From contig JBEHYF010000007.1 in NCBI GenBank assembly GCA_048498315.1, positions 1 through 64,000 on the forward strand: DNA of 64,000 nucleotides, read 5' to 3'. Origin of the DNA: Actinoallomurus sp048498315. GTDB lineage: Bacteria > Actinomycetota > Actinomycetes > Streptosporangiales > Streptosporangiaceae. Both the position numbers and the translations under genes were made by a program. A model generated the notes under the pieces. That model saw only the letters and a program-made list of their open reading frames with translations, was not told the DNA's origin and searched no databases. Each line of letters starts with the position of its first letter. Positions within the stretch are counted from its first letter, which is position 1. Shown piece after piece: positions 34,742 through 43,035 of the stretch.

Positions 34742-35739
34742 CGCGCCGGGAGCTGGACGCGGCCGGGATCACCGATCCCGCGCTGCGCGCCGCCTACACC
34801 CGCTGCCGTCTGCTCAACGCCCGGCACGGCCGCACATACTTCCTCGCCACGCGGCTGCTGCAGCCCGCCGTCCGGCCGGCCGTGCACGCCCTGTACGGGT
34901 TCGCCCGGTACGTGGACGACATCGTCGACGAGCCGGGCCGGGGCGGTGACCCGGTGCGGATCGCGGCCCGGCTCGACCGCGTGGCGGAGGCGCTCGACGA
35001 CGGGCTGTCGGCCGGGCGCAGCGACCACCCGGTGCTGGCCGCCGTCGTGCACACCGCCGGCCGGTTCGGCATCGGCCGTTCCCTGTTCGCGGCGTTCCTG
35101 CGGTCGATGCGGATGGACCTGACCGTCACCGGCTACCCGACCCGCGCCGAGCTCGACGCGTACATGTACGGCTCGGCCGAGGTCATCGGGTTGCAGATGC
35201 TGCCGGTGCTCGGCACCGTGGGCGACCCGGCCGAGGCCGCGCCGTACGCCGCCGCGCTCGGCCGGGCGTTCCAGCTCACCAACTTCCTGCGGGACGTGGC
35301 CGAGGACCTCGATCGCGGCCGGGTGTACCTTCCCGCCGACGAGCTCGCCGCGTACGGCGTCGACCGCGACGTGCTCGCCTGGTGCCGCCGCAACGGGCGC
35401 GCCGACGAGCGGACGCGCCGGGCCCTGGCCGACCAGGTCGCCCGCACCCGGGAGGAGTACCGCGCGGCGCACCCGGGGATCGCGCTGCTGCAGCCGGTGT
35501 CCCGGCCGTGCGTGGCCACCGCCTACACCCTGTACGCCCGCATCCTCGACGCGATCGAGGCGCGCGGCCACAACGTGTTCGCCGGACGGGTCACCGTCGG
35601 CGGCGGCCGGCGGTTCGCGCTGGCCGGCGCGGCGCTCTCCCAGGCGCTGTGGGCCCGTGCCCGGCATTCGGCGAACGGGCGCGCCGCGGACCGGCACGAT
35701 CCCCTCGCCGCGTACGGCGCCCCGAAAGGGAAGGAGTGA
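34738..35739 (+). CDS. crtB: phytoene synthase CrtB
   Basis: Condenses two geranylgeranyl diphosphates into phytoene, 333 residues. The two Asp-rich Mg-binding motifs are visible: ARYVDDIVDEP and TNFLRDVAEDLDRGRVYLP. The GTG start overlaps the crtI stop (GTGA) behind GAGGGAA. No GGPP synthase (crtE) accompanies it in the window, so its substrate must be supplied by a gene elsewhere. Confidence 0.93.
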   Translation: MTRRELDAAGITDPALRAAYTRCRLLNARHGRTYFLATRLLQPAVRPAVHALYGFARYVDDIVDEPGRGGDPVRIAARLDRVAEALDDGLSAGRSDHPVLAAVVHTAGRFGIGRSLFAAFLRSMRMDLTVTGYPTRAELDAYMYGSAEVIGLQMLPVLGTVGDPAEAAPYAAALGRAFQLTNFLRDVAEDLDRGRVYLPADELAAYGVDRDVLAWCRRNGRADERTRRALADQVARTREEYRAAHPGIALLQPVSRPCVATAYTLYARILDAIEARGHNVFAGRVTVGGGRRFALAGAALSQALWARARHSANGRAADRHDPLAAYGAPKGKE

Positions 35740-35740
35740 G

Positions 35741-36097
35741 ATGGACCATCTGCGGTACCTGCTGCTGCTCGCCGGGTGCCTGGCGGTCACGCTGCCGCTG
35801 GAATTGTCCGGAACGCGGGTGTACCGGCGGCCCGGCCGGCTGGCCCGCGCGGTGCTCCCGGCGGCCGCCGCCTTCCTCGCCTGGGACGTCGCGGCGATCG
35901 CCGGCGGCGTCTGGCGGTACGACCCGCGCCACCTCGTCGGGATCACCCTTCCGCTGTCGGTGCCGCTGGAGGAGGCGCTGTTCTTCCTCGTCGTGCCGGT
36001 GTGCGCGGTGCTGACCTTCGAGGCCGTACGCCGCCTGCTGCCGGTCGTGCGGCCCGGCGACCGGCCGGACGCACGGGTACGGCGGGCCGCCCGGTGA
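35741..36097 (+). CDS. crtYc: lycopene cyclase subunit CrtYc
   Basis: A small membrane protein of 118 residues with three hydrophobic helices, one half of the heterodimeric lycopene cyclase known from Brevibacterium, Mycobacterium and Corynebacterium relatives. The conserved PLEEALFFLVVP motif carries the expected acidic pair. AAGGAG precedes the ATG at 35741. Works with CrtYd, whose gene overlaps the stop. Confidence 0.88.
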   Translation: MDHLRYLLLLAGCLAVTLPLELSGTRVYRRPGRLARAVLPAAAAFLAWDVAAIAGGVWRYDPRHLVGITLPLSVPLEEALFFLVVPVCAVLTFEAVRRLLPVVRPGDRPDARVRRAAR

Positions 36098-36411
36098 CCG
36101 GCCTGGGCTACACGGTCCCGGCCGCGGCATCCGTGCCCGCGGTGGTCGCGCTGGAGCTGTGCCGGCTGCGCACCGGGCTGTTCCGGCAGGCCGCGTACTG
36201 GATCACGATGGCGATCGTGTTCGCGTTCCAGGTCGCGGTCGACGGCGCGCTGACGTGGCTGCCGGACCCGGTCGTGGTCTACGACCCGCGGCAGATCAGC
36301 GGCCTGCGGTTCCCGCTCGATATCCCCGTGGAGGACTACCTGTTCGGCTTCGCGCTGGTCACCGTGACGCTGCTGCTGTGGCTGCGCGCGGCGCCGGAGG
36401 AGGCGGCGTGA
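36094..36411 (+). CDS. crtYd: lycopene cyclase subunit CrtYd
   Basis: The second half of the heterodimeric lycopene cyclase: 105 residues, three membrane helices, with the matching PVEDYLFGFALV motif and DPRQISGLRFPLDIP. The GTG start overlaps the crtYc stop, and its own stop overlaps the GTG of the methyltransferase gene. Together the pair would convert lycopene to beta-carotene (or a related cyclic carotene). Confidence 0.88.
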   Translation: MTGLGYTVPAAASVPAVVALELCRLRTGLFRQAAYWITMAIVFAFQVAVDGALTWLPDPVVVYDPRQISGLRFPLDIPVEDYLFGFALVTVTLLLWLRAAPEEAA

Positions 36412-37202
36412 CCGGCGCGGCGCGGCTGCACCGCCGGCAGGTGCCCGCCGCGTTCGACCGGGGCGCCGTCGCCTACGACCGGCTCGTCGGCGCCAACCCC
36501 GGCTACCACGCCGGCCTGCGGCGGGCCGCCCGCGCGCTGGCCGCGCCCGGCGGCGGCGCGGGCGCGCGCCTGCTGGACGCCGGTTGCGGCACGGGTGCCT
36601 CGACGGCGGCGCTGCTCGCCGCCGCGCCGCGGGCGGAAATCGTCGGCGTGGACGCCTCGGCCGGCATGCTCGCCCGTGCCCGCGCCAAGCGGTGGCCGCC
36701 CGGCGTGAGGTTCGCCGAGAGCCGAATCGAGGACCTGGCCGCCGCCGGCGTCGAGGGCCCGTTCGACGGCGTCTTCGCCGCGTACCTGCTCCGGAACCTG
36801 CCCGACCCGGACGCGGCGCTGCGCGCGCTGCGCGGCCTGCTGCGGCCCGGCGGCATGCTCGTCGTGCACGACTACACGCTGCGGGACGCGCCGCTGCCGC
36901 GTCTGGTGTGGCACGCGGTCTGCTGGGGCGTCATCATCCCGGCCGGGCGGCTGGCCACCGGCGACGCCGGCCTGTATCGCTACCTGTGGCGCAGCGCGCT
37001 GGAGTTCGACACGCCGGAGGAGTTCGCCGGGCGGCTGCGCCGCGCCGGGTACGCGGACGTCGCGATCGCCCGCATGCCGGGCTGGCAGCGCGGCATCGTC
37101 CACGCTTTCCGCGCCCGCCGCCCGCCTGAAGCGCATCGCGGCCGGCGGCGCACCCGTGCAGGGGCCGGAACGACACCGCGGCCGGCGGGGGCGGATCCGT
37201 GA
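36408..37202 (+). CDS. class I SAM-dependent methyltransferase in the carotenoid operon (CrtT-like)
   Basis: A 264-residue Rossmann-fold methyltransferase: SAM motif I LLDAGCGTGAST, the acidic strand end VGVDAS, and the UbiE-like YLLRNLPDPDAALR and LLRPGGMLVVHDY segments. In Streptomyces isorenieratene clusters a methyltransferase-like gene (crtT) occupies the same place; its role there is not settled, and a chemistry for this one cannot be stated. The GTG overlaps the crtYd stop. The C-terminal 25 residues are a basic tail. Confidence 0.75.
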   Translation: MTGAARLHRRQVPAAFDRGAVAYDRLVGANPGYHAGLRRAARALAAPGGGAGARLLDAGCGTGASTAALLAAAPRAEIVGVDASAGMLARARAKRWPPGVRFAESRIEDLAAAGVEGPFDGVFAAYLLRNLPDPDAALRALRGLLRPGGMLVVHDYTLRDAPLPRLVWHAVCWGVIIPAGRLATGDAGLYRYLWRSALEFDTPEEFAGRLRRAGYADVAIARMPGWQRGIVHAFRARRPPEAHRGRRRTRAGAGTTPRPAGADP

Positions 37203-37302
37203 GCCGGTGGTCCCCGGCGGTGGGTGCCGTGGATCGTGCGGCGCGCGCCGCGGGTGCGGCCGGAGCCGAGACGAGCCGCGAACCCCTGATCGGGGAGAGA
37301 CC

Positions 37303-38901
37303 GTGAGCCGGGAGGCCGGGACGTTTGGTGGGGGAGCGGCCGGCCGCGACCGGCGGCGGGTGACCCGCCCGGCGCCGCGCGGGCTGCCGGACGCCGGTGC
37401 GCTCGGCCGCCGCCCGCGCGCCGTCGTCGCCGGCGGCGGCATCGCCGGGCTGACCGCCGCGACCGCACTGGCCGAGCGCGGCGTCGCGGTCGAGCTCTAC
37501 GAGCGCGCGCCGTACCTGGGCGGGCGGGCCGGCGGCTGGGACGCGGCGCTGCCCGACGGCACCGCGGTCGGCATGAGCCGGGGCTTCCACGCCTTCTTCC
37601 GCCAGTACTACAACCTGCGGTCGCTGCTGCGCCGTACCGACCCGGACCTCGGCGGCCTGGTGCCGCTGCCGGACTACCCGCTCGTCGACGCGCACGGCCG
37701 CACCGACACGTTCCGCGGGCTGCCGCGCACGCCACCGTGGAACGCGCTGGCATTCGCGCTGCGCAGCCCGACGTTCACCGCGCGGGACCTGCTTCGGCTG
37801 GACGCCCGCGCCGCGCTGCCGCTCATGGACGTGGCCGTGCCCCGCACGTACGAGCGGCTCGACCACCTGCACGCCGAGGAGTTCCTGGCCTGCCTGCGCT
37901 TCCCCGAGGCGGCGCGGCACCTGGCGTTCGAGGTGTTCTCCCGCAGCTTCTTCGCCCCGCCCGGCCGGCTGTCCGCCGCGGAGCTGGCGGTGATGTTCCA
38001 CCTGTACTTCCTGGGGTCGTCCGAGGGGCTGCTGTTCGACGTGCCGCGCCGGCCGCTGCCGGAGGTGTGGCACCCGGTGGGCGACCGCCTGGAGCGGCTG
38101 GGCGCGGCGGTGCGGACCGGCGTCGCGGTCGGCGGCGTACGGCCGGACGGCGACGGGTTCGCGGTCGAGGCGGGCGGGCGTACGGTCCGGGCCGACGCGG
38201 TCGTGCTCGCCCTCGACGTGCCCGGCCTGCGGACGCTGGTCGCGGACTCGCCCGGGCTCGGCGACGCGGCGTGGCGGGCGCAGATCGCCGCGCTGGAGAC
38301 CGCGCCGCCGTTCCTCGTGCGCCGGCTCTGGCTGGACCGCCCCGTCGCCGCGGACCGGCCCGCGTTCCTCGCGACGGGCGGGCTGCCGCCGCTGGACAAC
38401 GTGAGCGTGCTGGAGCGTTACGACGAGGAGGCCGCGGCCTGGGCGCGCGCCACCGGCGGGTCCGTGGTCGAGCTGCACGCCTACGCCGTGACCGGCGACC
38501 GCGACCGCACCGCGGGCGCGCTGCTCGCCCGCCTGCACGAGGTCTATCCCGAGACCGCCGCCGCCCGAACGGTCGGCGACCTGCTGGAGTGGCGGCGCGA
38601 CTGCCCGCTGTTCGCGCCCGGCACCTACTTCCGGAGGCCGCCGGTGGCCGGGCCGCTGCCCGGCCTGGTGCTGGCCGGCGACGGCGTGCGGATCGACCTG
38701 CCCGTGGCGCTGATGGAGCGGGCGGCGGCGACCGGCTGGCACGCGGCGAACCTGCTGCTGGCCCGCTGGGGCCTGTCCGGGCACCCGCTGACGACCGTGC
38801 CGCCGCGCGGCCGCCTCGCGCTCCTGCGCGCCCTCGCCGCCCTGGCCGACGGCGGGCGGCGGGCGGCCGGCATGCCGGGTCGGCGGCGCGCCCGGCCGTG
38901 A
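37303..38901 (+). CDS. crtU: carotene desaturase/methyltransferase-type FAD enzyme CrtU
   Basis: A 532-residue FAD-dependent enzyme resembling CrtU, which aromatises beta-ionone rings of beta-carotene with methyl migration to give isorenieratene. The dinucleotide site VVAGGGIAGLTAATALAE and the family words GFHAFFRQYYNLR, LGGRAGGW and GLVLAGDGVRIDLPVALMERA are visible. A GTG at 37303 behind GGGGAGAG is chosen; the frame continues upstream without homology. Function is inferred from family and neighbours; a ketolase-like role would be the alternative. Confidence 0.8.
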   Translation: MSREAGTFGGGAAGRDRRRVTRPAPRGLPDAGALGRRPRAVVAGGGIAGLTAATALAERGVAVELYERAPYLGGRAGGWDAALPDGTAVGMSRGFHAFFRQYYNLRSLLRRTDPDLGGLVPLPDYPLVDAHGRTDTFRGLPRTPPWNALAFALRSPTFTARDLLRLDARAALPLMDVAVPRTYERLDHLHAEEFLACLRFPEAARHLAFEVFSRSFFAPPGRLSAAELAVMFHLYFLGSSEGLLFDVPRRPLPEVWHPVGDRLERLGAAVRTGVAVGGVRPDGDGFAVEAGGRTVRADAVVLALDVPGLRTLVADSPGLGDAAWRAQIAALETAPPFLVRRLWLDRPVAADRPAFLATGGLPPLDNVSVLERYDEEAAAWARATGGSVVELHAYAVTGDRDRTAGALLARLHEVYPETAAARTVGDLLEWRRDCPLFAPGTYFRRPPVAGPLPGLVLAGDGVRIDLPVALMERAAATGWHAANLLLARWGLSGHPLTTVPPRGRLALLRALAALADGGRRAAGMPGRRRARP

Positions 38902-39074
38902 TCGAATGGCTTGCCGCGGACGGTGTGACTGCCGCGGACGGTGTGACTGCCGCGGGCGGGGCGGCGGCCGTGAAGCGGTCGCGGCGGAGGCCGCGGGCGG
39001 CGCGGCGCCGCTCCGGACGTGCGGCGCGAGCCGATGCGTCGTTCCGGGGCGCCCGGCCACGCGGCGGCCGGTGG
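38902..39074. repeat. short intergenic tandem repeat downstream of crtU
   Basis: Two perfect copies of the 18-base unit GCCGCGGACGGTGTGACT stand in tandem at 38913-38948, followed by a partial third. They lie just after the crtU stop, in the gap before the convergent Rieske gene, and may help end transcription. Confidence 0.5.
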
Positions 39075-40082
39075 TCAGCGGGAGGCGGTACGCAGCGCGT
39101 AGCGGCGCTCGGCGTAGGCGAGGTCGTCGCGCCACAGGCGGGTCGCCGCCCGCCGAATCATCGGGCGCAGCAGGGGCGCCGCCCACCGCGCCACCGCGAA
39201 CCCGGGCCGGTCCGACGAGGCGACGGTCGCCTCGACCACGGCCGTCCGCGGCCGGCCGTCCCGGCCCCGGCCCAGCGGCGTGGCGTGCGTCTCGACGACG
39301 CTGCCGGCACCCTCGCCCGCGACGATGCGCATGACGACCGTGCGCGGGTCCGGGCAGGTGAACTCGGCGATCACCGGCACGCCGAGCCGGGGACCCACGC
39401 GATAGGTGACCTCGACGAGGAACCGGTCGTCGGCCTCGCCGGCGTCGGCCTCCGGGGCGTGCAGGACGCGCAGCCGGGTGAAGGCGTACGGGTGGAACCA
39501 GGCGCCGTGCCACGGATCGAGCCGGTTGGCGACCACGTCGGCCGGCTCGCACACGCCGGCGAGGCGGGCCACCGCGGCGACGCTGCCCGCGGCGGGCGGC
39601 CGGTCGGGCAGTATCGGCCGGGGCAGCGGCGGCTCGTCCGCGGCGTGGTCGAGGCGCACCCAGAAGAGCACGCCGTCGTCGTGGCAGGGCACCGGCCGCC
39701 ACCCGGAGGTACCCTCCGGCGGCAGCCGCAGGCCGTGCCAGCGGCACACCAGGCGCCCGCAGACCACCGCGCCTTCGGCGAGCGGGGCGCCCAGGTGCGG
39801 GCAGGCGCCCGGGCCGGCCACGATCGCGCCGGACCGGTCCCGCCAGGCGACCAGCTCGCGGCCGAGCACGCGGAACCCGTACGGGCGGCCGGCCCGCACG
39901 TCGGCGGAGGCGGCCACCGCGTACCAGTTCCCGGACGGCCGCGCCTGCGCGCGTTTCAGCGCAGCCGCGATGATCGCCGGGTCGGCCTGCCCGGCCGTGT
40001 CGGCCTGTGCCGCCCAGCGCCGCCGGGGAACGAGCCGCAGCGGCAGGCGGGCCGGGGCCGGTGGTTCGACGCGGTCGGTCAC
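39075..40082 (-). CDS. Rieske [2Fe-2S] protein of carotenoid clusters (DUF5914 type)
   Basis: A 335-residue protein with an N-terminal Rieske domain (about residues 55-135): cluster ligands in ACPHLGAPL and CRWHGL. The C-terminal part resembles the ring-hydroxylase-associated or DUF5914 region found beside isorenieratene genes in streptomycetes. It is convergent with crtU; the GTG start at 40082 is chosen from the frame. It may act in oxidative modification of the aromatic carotenoid or as an accessory electron protein; this is inference. Confidence 0.75.
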   Translation of the reverse strand: MTDRVEPPAPARLPLRLVPRRRWAAQADTAGQADPAIIAAALKRAQARPSGNWYAVAASADVRAGRPYGFRVLGRELVAWRDRSGAIVAGPGACPHLGAPLAEGAVVCGRLVCRWHGLRLPPEGTSGWRPVPCHDDGVLFWVRLDHAADEPPLPRPILPDRPPAAGSVAAVARLAGVCEPADVVANRLDPWHGAWFHPYAFTRLRVLHAPEADAGEADDRFLVEVTYRVGPRLGVPVIAEFTCPDPRTVVMRIVAGEGAGSVVETHATPLGRGRDGRPRTAVVEATVASSDRPGFAVARWAAPLLRPMIRRAATRLWRDDLAYAERRYALRTASR

Positions 40083-40373
40083 CGTCGCTCCTTCGGCCGG
40101 GATCGTCGTCGTCTGCCGCGTTACTTCCCGGCCCGCCCGGCGCCAACCGTGACCGGCCCCGTACGGGCCTCCGCCCGTGCATGGCGAGGCCGCACGAACG
40201 TAGGGACGAAAGCCCTCTCCTGGCCGTACGGCTACAGGTTGCTTACCTCGCTCCGGGCCACCAACGCCGTTCCGGGCGGGGGAGGTTCGGGGGAAGCACA
40301 GCGGGCTCCGCCATGCGGCGAACGATCAGGCACATGCGACGCGTGGACGCGGCCCGGCGGTGGAGCGCCAGGG
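40083..40373. other. intergenic region upstream of the Rieske gene
   Basis: About 290 bases including the promoter region of the Rieske gene. No conserved element or gene is recognised. Confidence 0.4.
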
Positions 40374-40643
40374 TCACCTGTGCTCGTCGCTCCGGTCCCC
40401 GTTCTCGTCCAGGCCGGGGGTCGTCCGCCGCTGCTCCATGACGTCGGCCTCCGGGGCCTCCAGGGGCACCGGCTCGTCGGCCGGCGGCTCCTCGGCCTCG
40501 TCGTCGCTCTCGCCGAGCCGCTGCTCGACGAAGTCGGCCTCCGGGTCCTCGATGCCCGGCTCCGCGTCGGGCAGCGGATCGCGGTAGGTGACGTCCTCGG
40601 GCTTCTCGGGCTGTCCCCGGGACGGAAGATCGCGTTCTGACAT
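40374..40643 (-). CDS. small acidic disordered protein
   Basis: An 89-residue protein made almost entirely of Asp/Glu, Pro and short charged repeats: DPLPDAEPGIEDPEADFVEQR is echoed by PLEAPEADVMEQR. It has no membrane helix or fold signature. The ATG at 40643 follows a plausible start; the frame extends upstream to 40700. Function unknown. It precedes no obvious operon. Confidence 0.5.
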   Translation of the reverse strand: MSERDLPSRGQPEKPEDVTYRDPLPDAEPGIEDPEADFVEQRLGESDDEAEEPPADEPVPLEAPEADVMEQRRTTPGLDENGDRSDEHR

Positions 40644-40760
40644 CGGCGTCGCGGCGCCGCCGCCCCGATGGCTGGGCGGCGCCACCTCCCCCCTTCGCAT
40701 GTCGGTTCGCGCCCGGCCGGTATGCCGGCCGCGCGCTGCGGCCGTGCGTCCGGTCGCGGC

Positions 40761-41102
40761 TCAGCAGCCGCGCGCGTGCTCGGCCTCGTAGACCTCCTGC
40801 CGTGAGGCGACGGGCACCTGCTCGGGGTCCCGCACCGTCGCCGTCGGGGTGCTCGCGCGCCGGCCGGTGCAGGCGGCCGAGCCGTGCGGGGCCGTCACGG
40901 CCAGCGCGCAGGCGGTCACCAGCGTGGCGAGCAGCGCCACGACCCCCTTCCAGCGGGAACGGAGCGGGGGCCGGTCGGCCCAGGACCGGGGCGGCAGCGC
41001 GGCGGACAGCGCCGCCATGACCGCGGCGAACTGCGGATCGTCGCGGCGCAGGCGCTCTTCGATGGCGCTGAGCGCCAGTCGTTCACGTTCAGGCAGGCTC
41101 AT
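40761..41102 (-). CDS. DUF3040 membrane protein
   Basis: A 113-residue protein with the DUF3040 N-terminal pattern (SLPERERLALSAIEERLRRDDPQF), one hydrophobic helix (about 53-72, WKGVVALLATLVTACALAV) and a short extracytoplasmic tail with Cys. DUF3040 proteins are small actinobacterial membrane proteins of unknown function, often near stress or cell-division genes. The start is ATG 41102. Confidence 0.75.
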   Translation of the reverse strand: MSLPERERLALSAIEERLRRDDPQFAAVMAALSAALPPRSWADRPPLRSRWKGVVALLATLVTACALAVTAPHGSAACTGRRASTPTATVRDPEQVPVASRQEVYEAEHARGC

Positions 41103-41153
41103 GGTGCTCCCCAGCTCATGATGACACCGCAGCCGGCCCCTGCCGCATTCGGG

Positions 41154-41693
41154 TCACCTCCGCGCCGTCACCCCGTCGCCGTAGCCGGTGAGCGAGGATG
41201 CCGGTCCGGTCGCGGCCGTCGCCCTCAGCGCGTCCAGCTCGACCGGGGTGGGCGTGACGCCCGGGGCGGCGATGACGACGTGCACCGCCTTGCGGCGCTC
41301 TTCGTAGACGACCCAGCGTGCGGTGGCGTACCAGTCGACGATGCCGAGGCCACGCCCGGACTCGGAGAGCCGGCCGCCCTCGTTCACGCCGCCGATCGGC
41401 CGGTGGTCGATGTCCGTGACGATCAGGTGCGCGAACCGGGCCGTCGCGGTGATCTCTAAGCCGATCGGCCACACGTCGTACGGCAGCGGGCCGAGCGTGC
41501 GGACCGCGCGGATCGCGTTGGTCACCAGCTCGACGGCGACCAGCTCGATCTCGTCGACCGCGTACGGGAGGCCGAACACCGCCGCGCCGACGAACGTACG
41601 GACGCGGCGAATGGAGTCGGACCGGTCGCGCAGGGCGAGGAACGACGACTTCGGGACGGACGGCGCGATCACGGCCGCCGGAAATTCTGTCAC
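41154..41693 (-). CDS. anti-sigma/HATPase-like ATP-binding protein
   Basis: A 179-residue protein with a GHKL-type ATP-binding fold: N box ELVAVELVTNAIRAV and G boxes NEGGRLSESGRGLGIVDWY. Such proteins (RsbW-like) act as anti-sigma or signalling kinases. It stands divergent from a DUF5753 regulator, the standard arrangement of the Scr1-like two-gene unit of actinomycetes. GTG start at 41693. A partner sigma factor is not visible. Confidence 0.8.
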   Translation of the reverse strand: MTEFPAAVIAPSVPKSSFLALRDRSDSIRRVRTFVGAAVFGLPYAVDEIELVAVELVTNAIRAVRTLGPLPYDVWPIGLEITATARFAHLIVTDIDHRPIGGVNEGGRLSESGRGLGIVDWYATARWVVYEERRKAVHVVIAAPGVTPTPVELDALRATAATGPASSLTGYGDGVTARR

Positions 41694-41764
41694 GGGTGAT
41701 CAACTCCCCGTAGTAGTGCCAGTTCAGATGGCTCGGCTGGACCAGATGTGGATCGAATAATGTG

Positions 41765-41805
41765 CGCTAGGGAACGAAATCTCAAGCTTAGAATCAGAAC
41801 GCTAG
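41765..41805. promoter_or_regulatory. paired CGCTAG repeats in the divergent promoter
   Basis: Two copies of CGCTAG, 35 bases apart (41765-41770 and 41800-41805), lie in the AT-richer gap between the HATPase gene and the DUF5753 gene. They could be binding sites of the regulator; weak evidence only. Confidence 0.25.
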
Positions 41806-41888
41806 CGATTGATCCTGAGATGTCCGTCTCCCTTGCCGCAGGCGACGCCTGCCCTACGATGCCCACGGATGACACCGAGGGAGGTCAC

Positions 41889-42752
41889 GTGGTCGCTGAG
41901 CGCATCAGCCCGACCCTGCGACGCCGCCGGCTCGCTGCACACCTGCGGCAGCTTCGCGAGCAGGCTGGCATGACCGTCGCCGAGGCGGCTCGAGCCATCG
42001 AGTGGACACCGTCGAAGATCACCTGGATCGAGACCAACCGTGGCAAGCGGCCGAACCCTCGCGACGTCCGCGACCTGTGCGATGTCTACGGTGTGACCGA
42101 CCAGCGCGAACGCGCCTACCTCGAACAGCTCGCCCGGGATGGCCGCCTGAAAGGCTGGTGGGACCCATACGGCGACGTCCTGCCGCACCCGTACGAGAAC
42201 TACGTCGGCCTGGAAGCCGAGGCGGCCACGATGCTGAACTTCGAGCTGGGTATGATTCCAGGTCTGCTCCAAACCGAGGACTACGCCCGCGCGATGATCC
42301 AGGCCGGCCCGGCCGAGCTGGATGCGGCCAGCGTTGACAAGCGCGTCGAGGTACGGATGAAGCGGCAGGAGGCGCTGCGGCAGGCCCCGCCGCTCCGGCT
42401 CGTCGCGGTGATGGATGAGGCAGTCCTGCACCGGCAGGTCGGCGGCCGCCAGGTGATGCGCACGCAGTTGCAGCACCTGCTCCAGGTCGCCGAGGAACAC
42501 CCGCGCGTCACACTCCAGGTGGTGCCGTACGCCCGAGGCGCGCACGCCAGCATGACGAACGGATTCGTCATCCTCCAGTTTCCTGAACCGGAGGACCCGG
42601 ATGTGGTCTACGTCGAGAACGCGGCCGGCGGCCTGTGGCTGGAGGAGACAGAGGAGGTCGCCGACCACCACGTGGCGTTTCAGCATCTGCTCGGCGGCGC
42701 GGACAGCCCGGCGGATACGATCGCGCTGATCGCTGAAATGGCACGATCATGA
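41889..42752 (+). CDS. helix-turn-helix DUF5753 regulator (Scr1-type)
   Basis: A 287-residue regulator with an N-terminal XRE-type helix-turn-helix (about residues 16-75; LRQLREQAGMTVAEAARAIE, SKITWIETNRGKR) and a DUF5753 domain (about 100-285; GLLQTEDYARA, VVPYARGAHASM, VVYVENAAG). The GTG at 41889 is set by GGGAGG (41878-41884); an upstream extension is not conserved. The next gene is a DUF397 fragment overlapping its stop (ATGA). Streptomyces relatives form toxin-antitoxin-like or developmental units with the DUF397 partner and the HATPase. Confidence 0.88.
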   Translation: MVAERISPTLRRRRLAAHLRQLREQAGMTVAEAARAIEWTPSKITWIETNRGKRPNPRDVRDLCDVYGVTDQRERAYLEQLARDGRLKGWWDPYGDVLPHPYENYVGLEAEAATMLNFELGMIPGLLQTEDYARAMIQAGPAELDAASVDKRVEVRMKRQEALRQAPPLRLVAVMDEAVLHRQVGGRQVMRTQLQHLLQVAEEHPRVTLQVVPYARGAHASMTNGFVILQFPEPEDPDVVYVENAAGGLWLEETEEVADHHVAFQHLLGGADSPADTIALIAEMARS

Positions 42753-42892
42753 TCGTCTACCCGAGAGAACGTGTATCAATGCCCAAGACCGTGAGCAGCG
42801 CCGCCTGGAGGAAGTCGAGCCACAGCGGCCAGTCGGGCCAGTGCGTCGAGGTCGCCGAGGTACGTGCTGACCGGAATCAGTCCTGCATGTGA
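42749..42892 (+). pseudogene. truncated DUF397 protein
   Basis: Starts with ATGA overlap to the regulator and encodes only 47 residues. The recognisable part is AAWRKSSHSGQSGQCVEVAE, the N-terminal half of DUF397; the usual C-terminus (VRDSKDPDGP...F) is lost to a stop at 42890-42892. A second scrap, ECVEVAVVGS with a stop, follows in another frame at about 42925-42957, so two DUF397 copies appear to have been damaged. DUF397 proteins are the usual partner of DUF5753 regulators. Confidence 0.7.
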
Positions 42893-42966
42893 GAGAGTCC
42901 CGGGCGGATGACCGGGGCGCGCGAATGCGTCGAGGTGGCCGTCGTCGGTAGCTGATCGGCGTGCCG

Positions 42967-42997
42967 GAGCAGCCCCCGAGCCATCAGGCCGGGGCTC
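42967..42997. terminator. possible terminator hairpin between convergent genes
   Basis: GAGCAGCCCCCGAGCC-ATCA-GGCCGGGGCTC forms an imperfect stem between the DUF397 remnant and the molybdenum hydroxylase operon. No strong T-tract follows. Confidence 0.4.
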
Positions 42998-43035
42998 TTC
43001 GATGCTGCGCGCGAACGCGGCCGTCGGGCGGGTGT

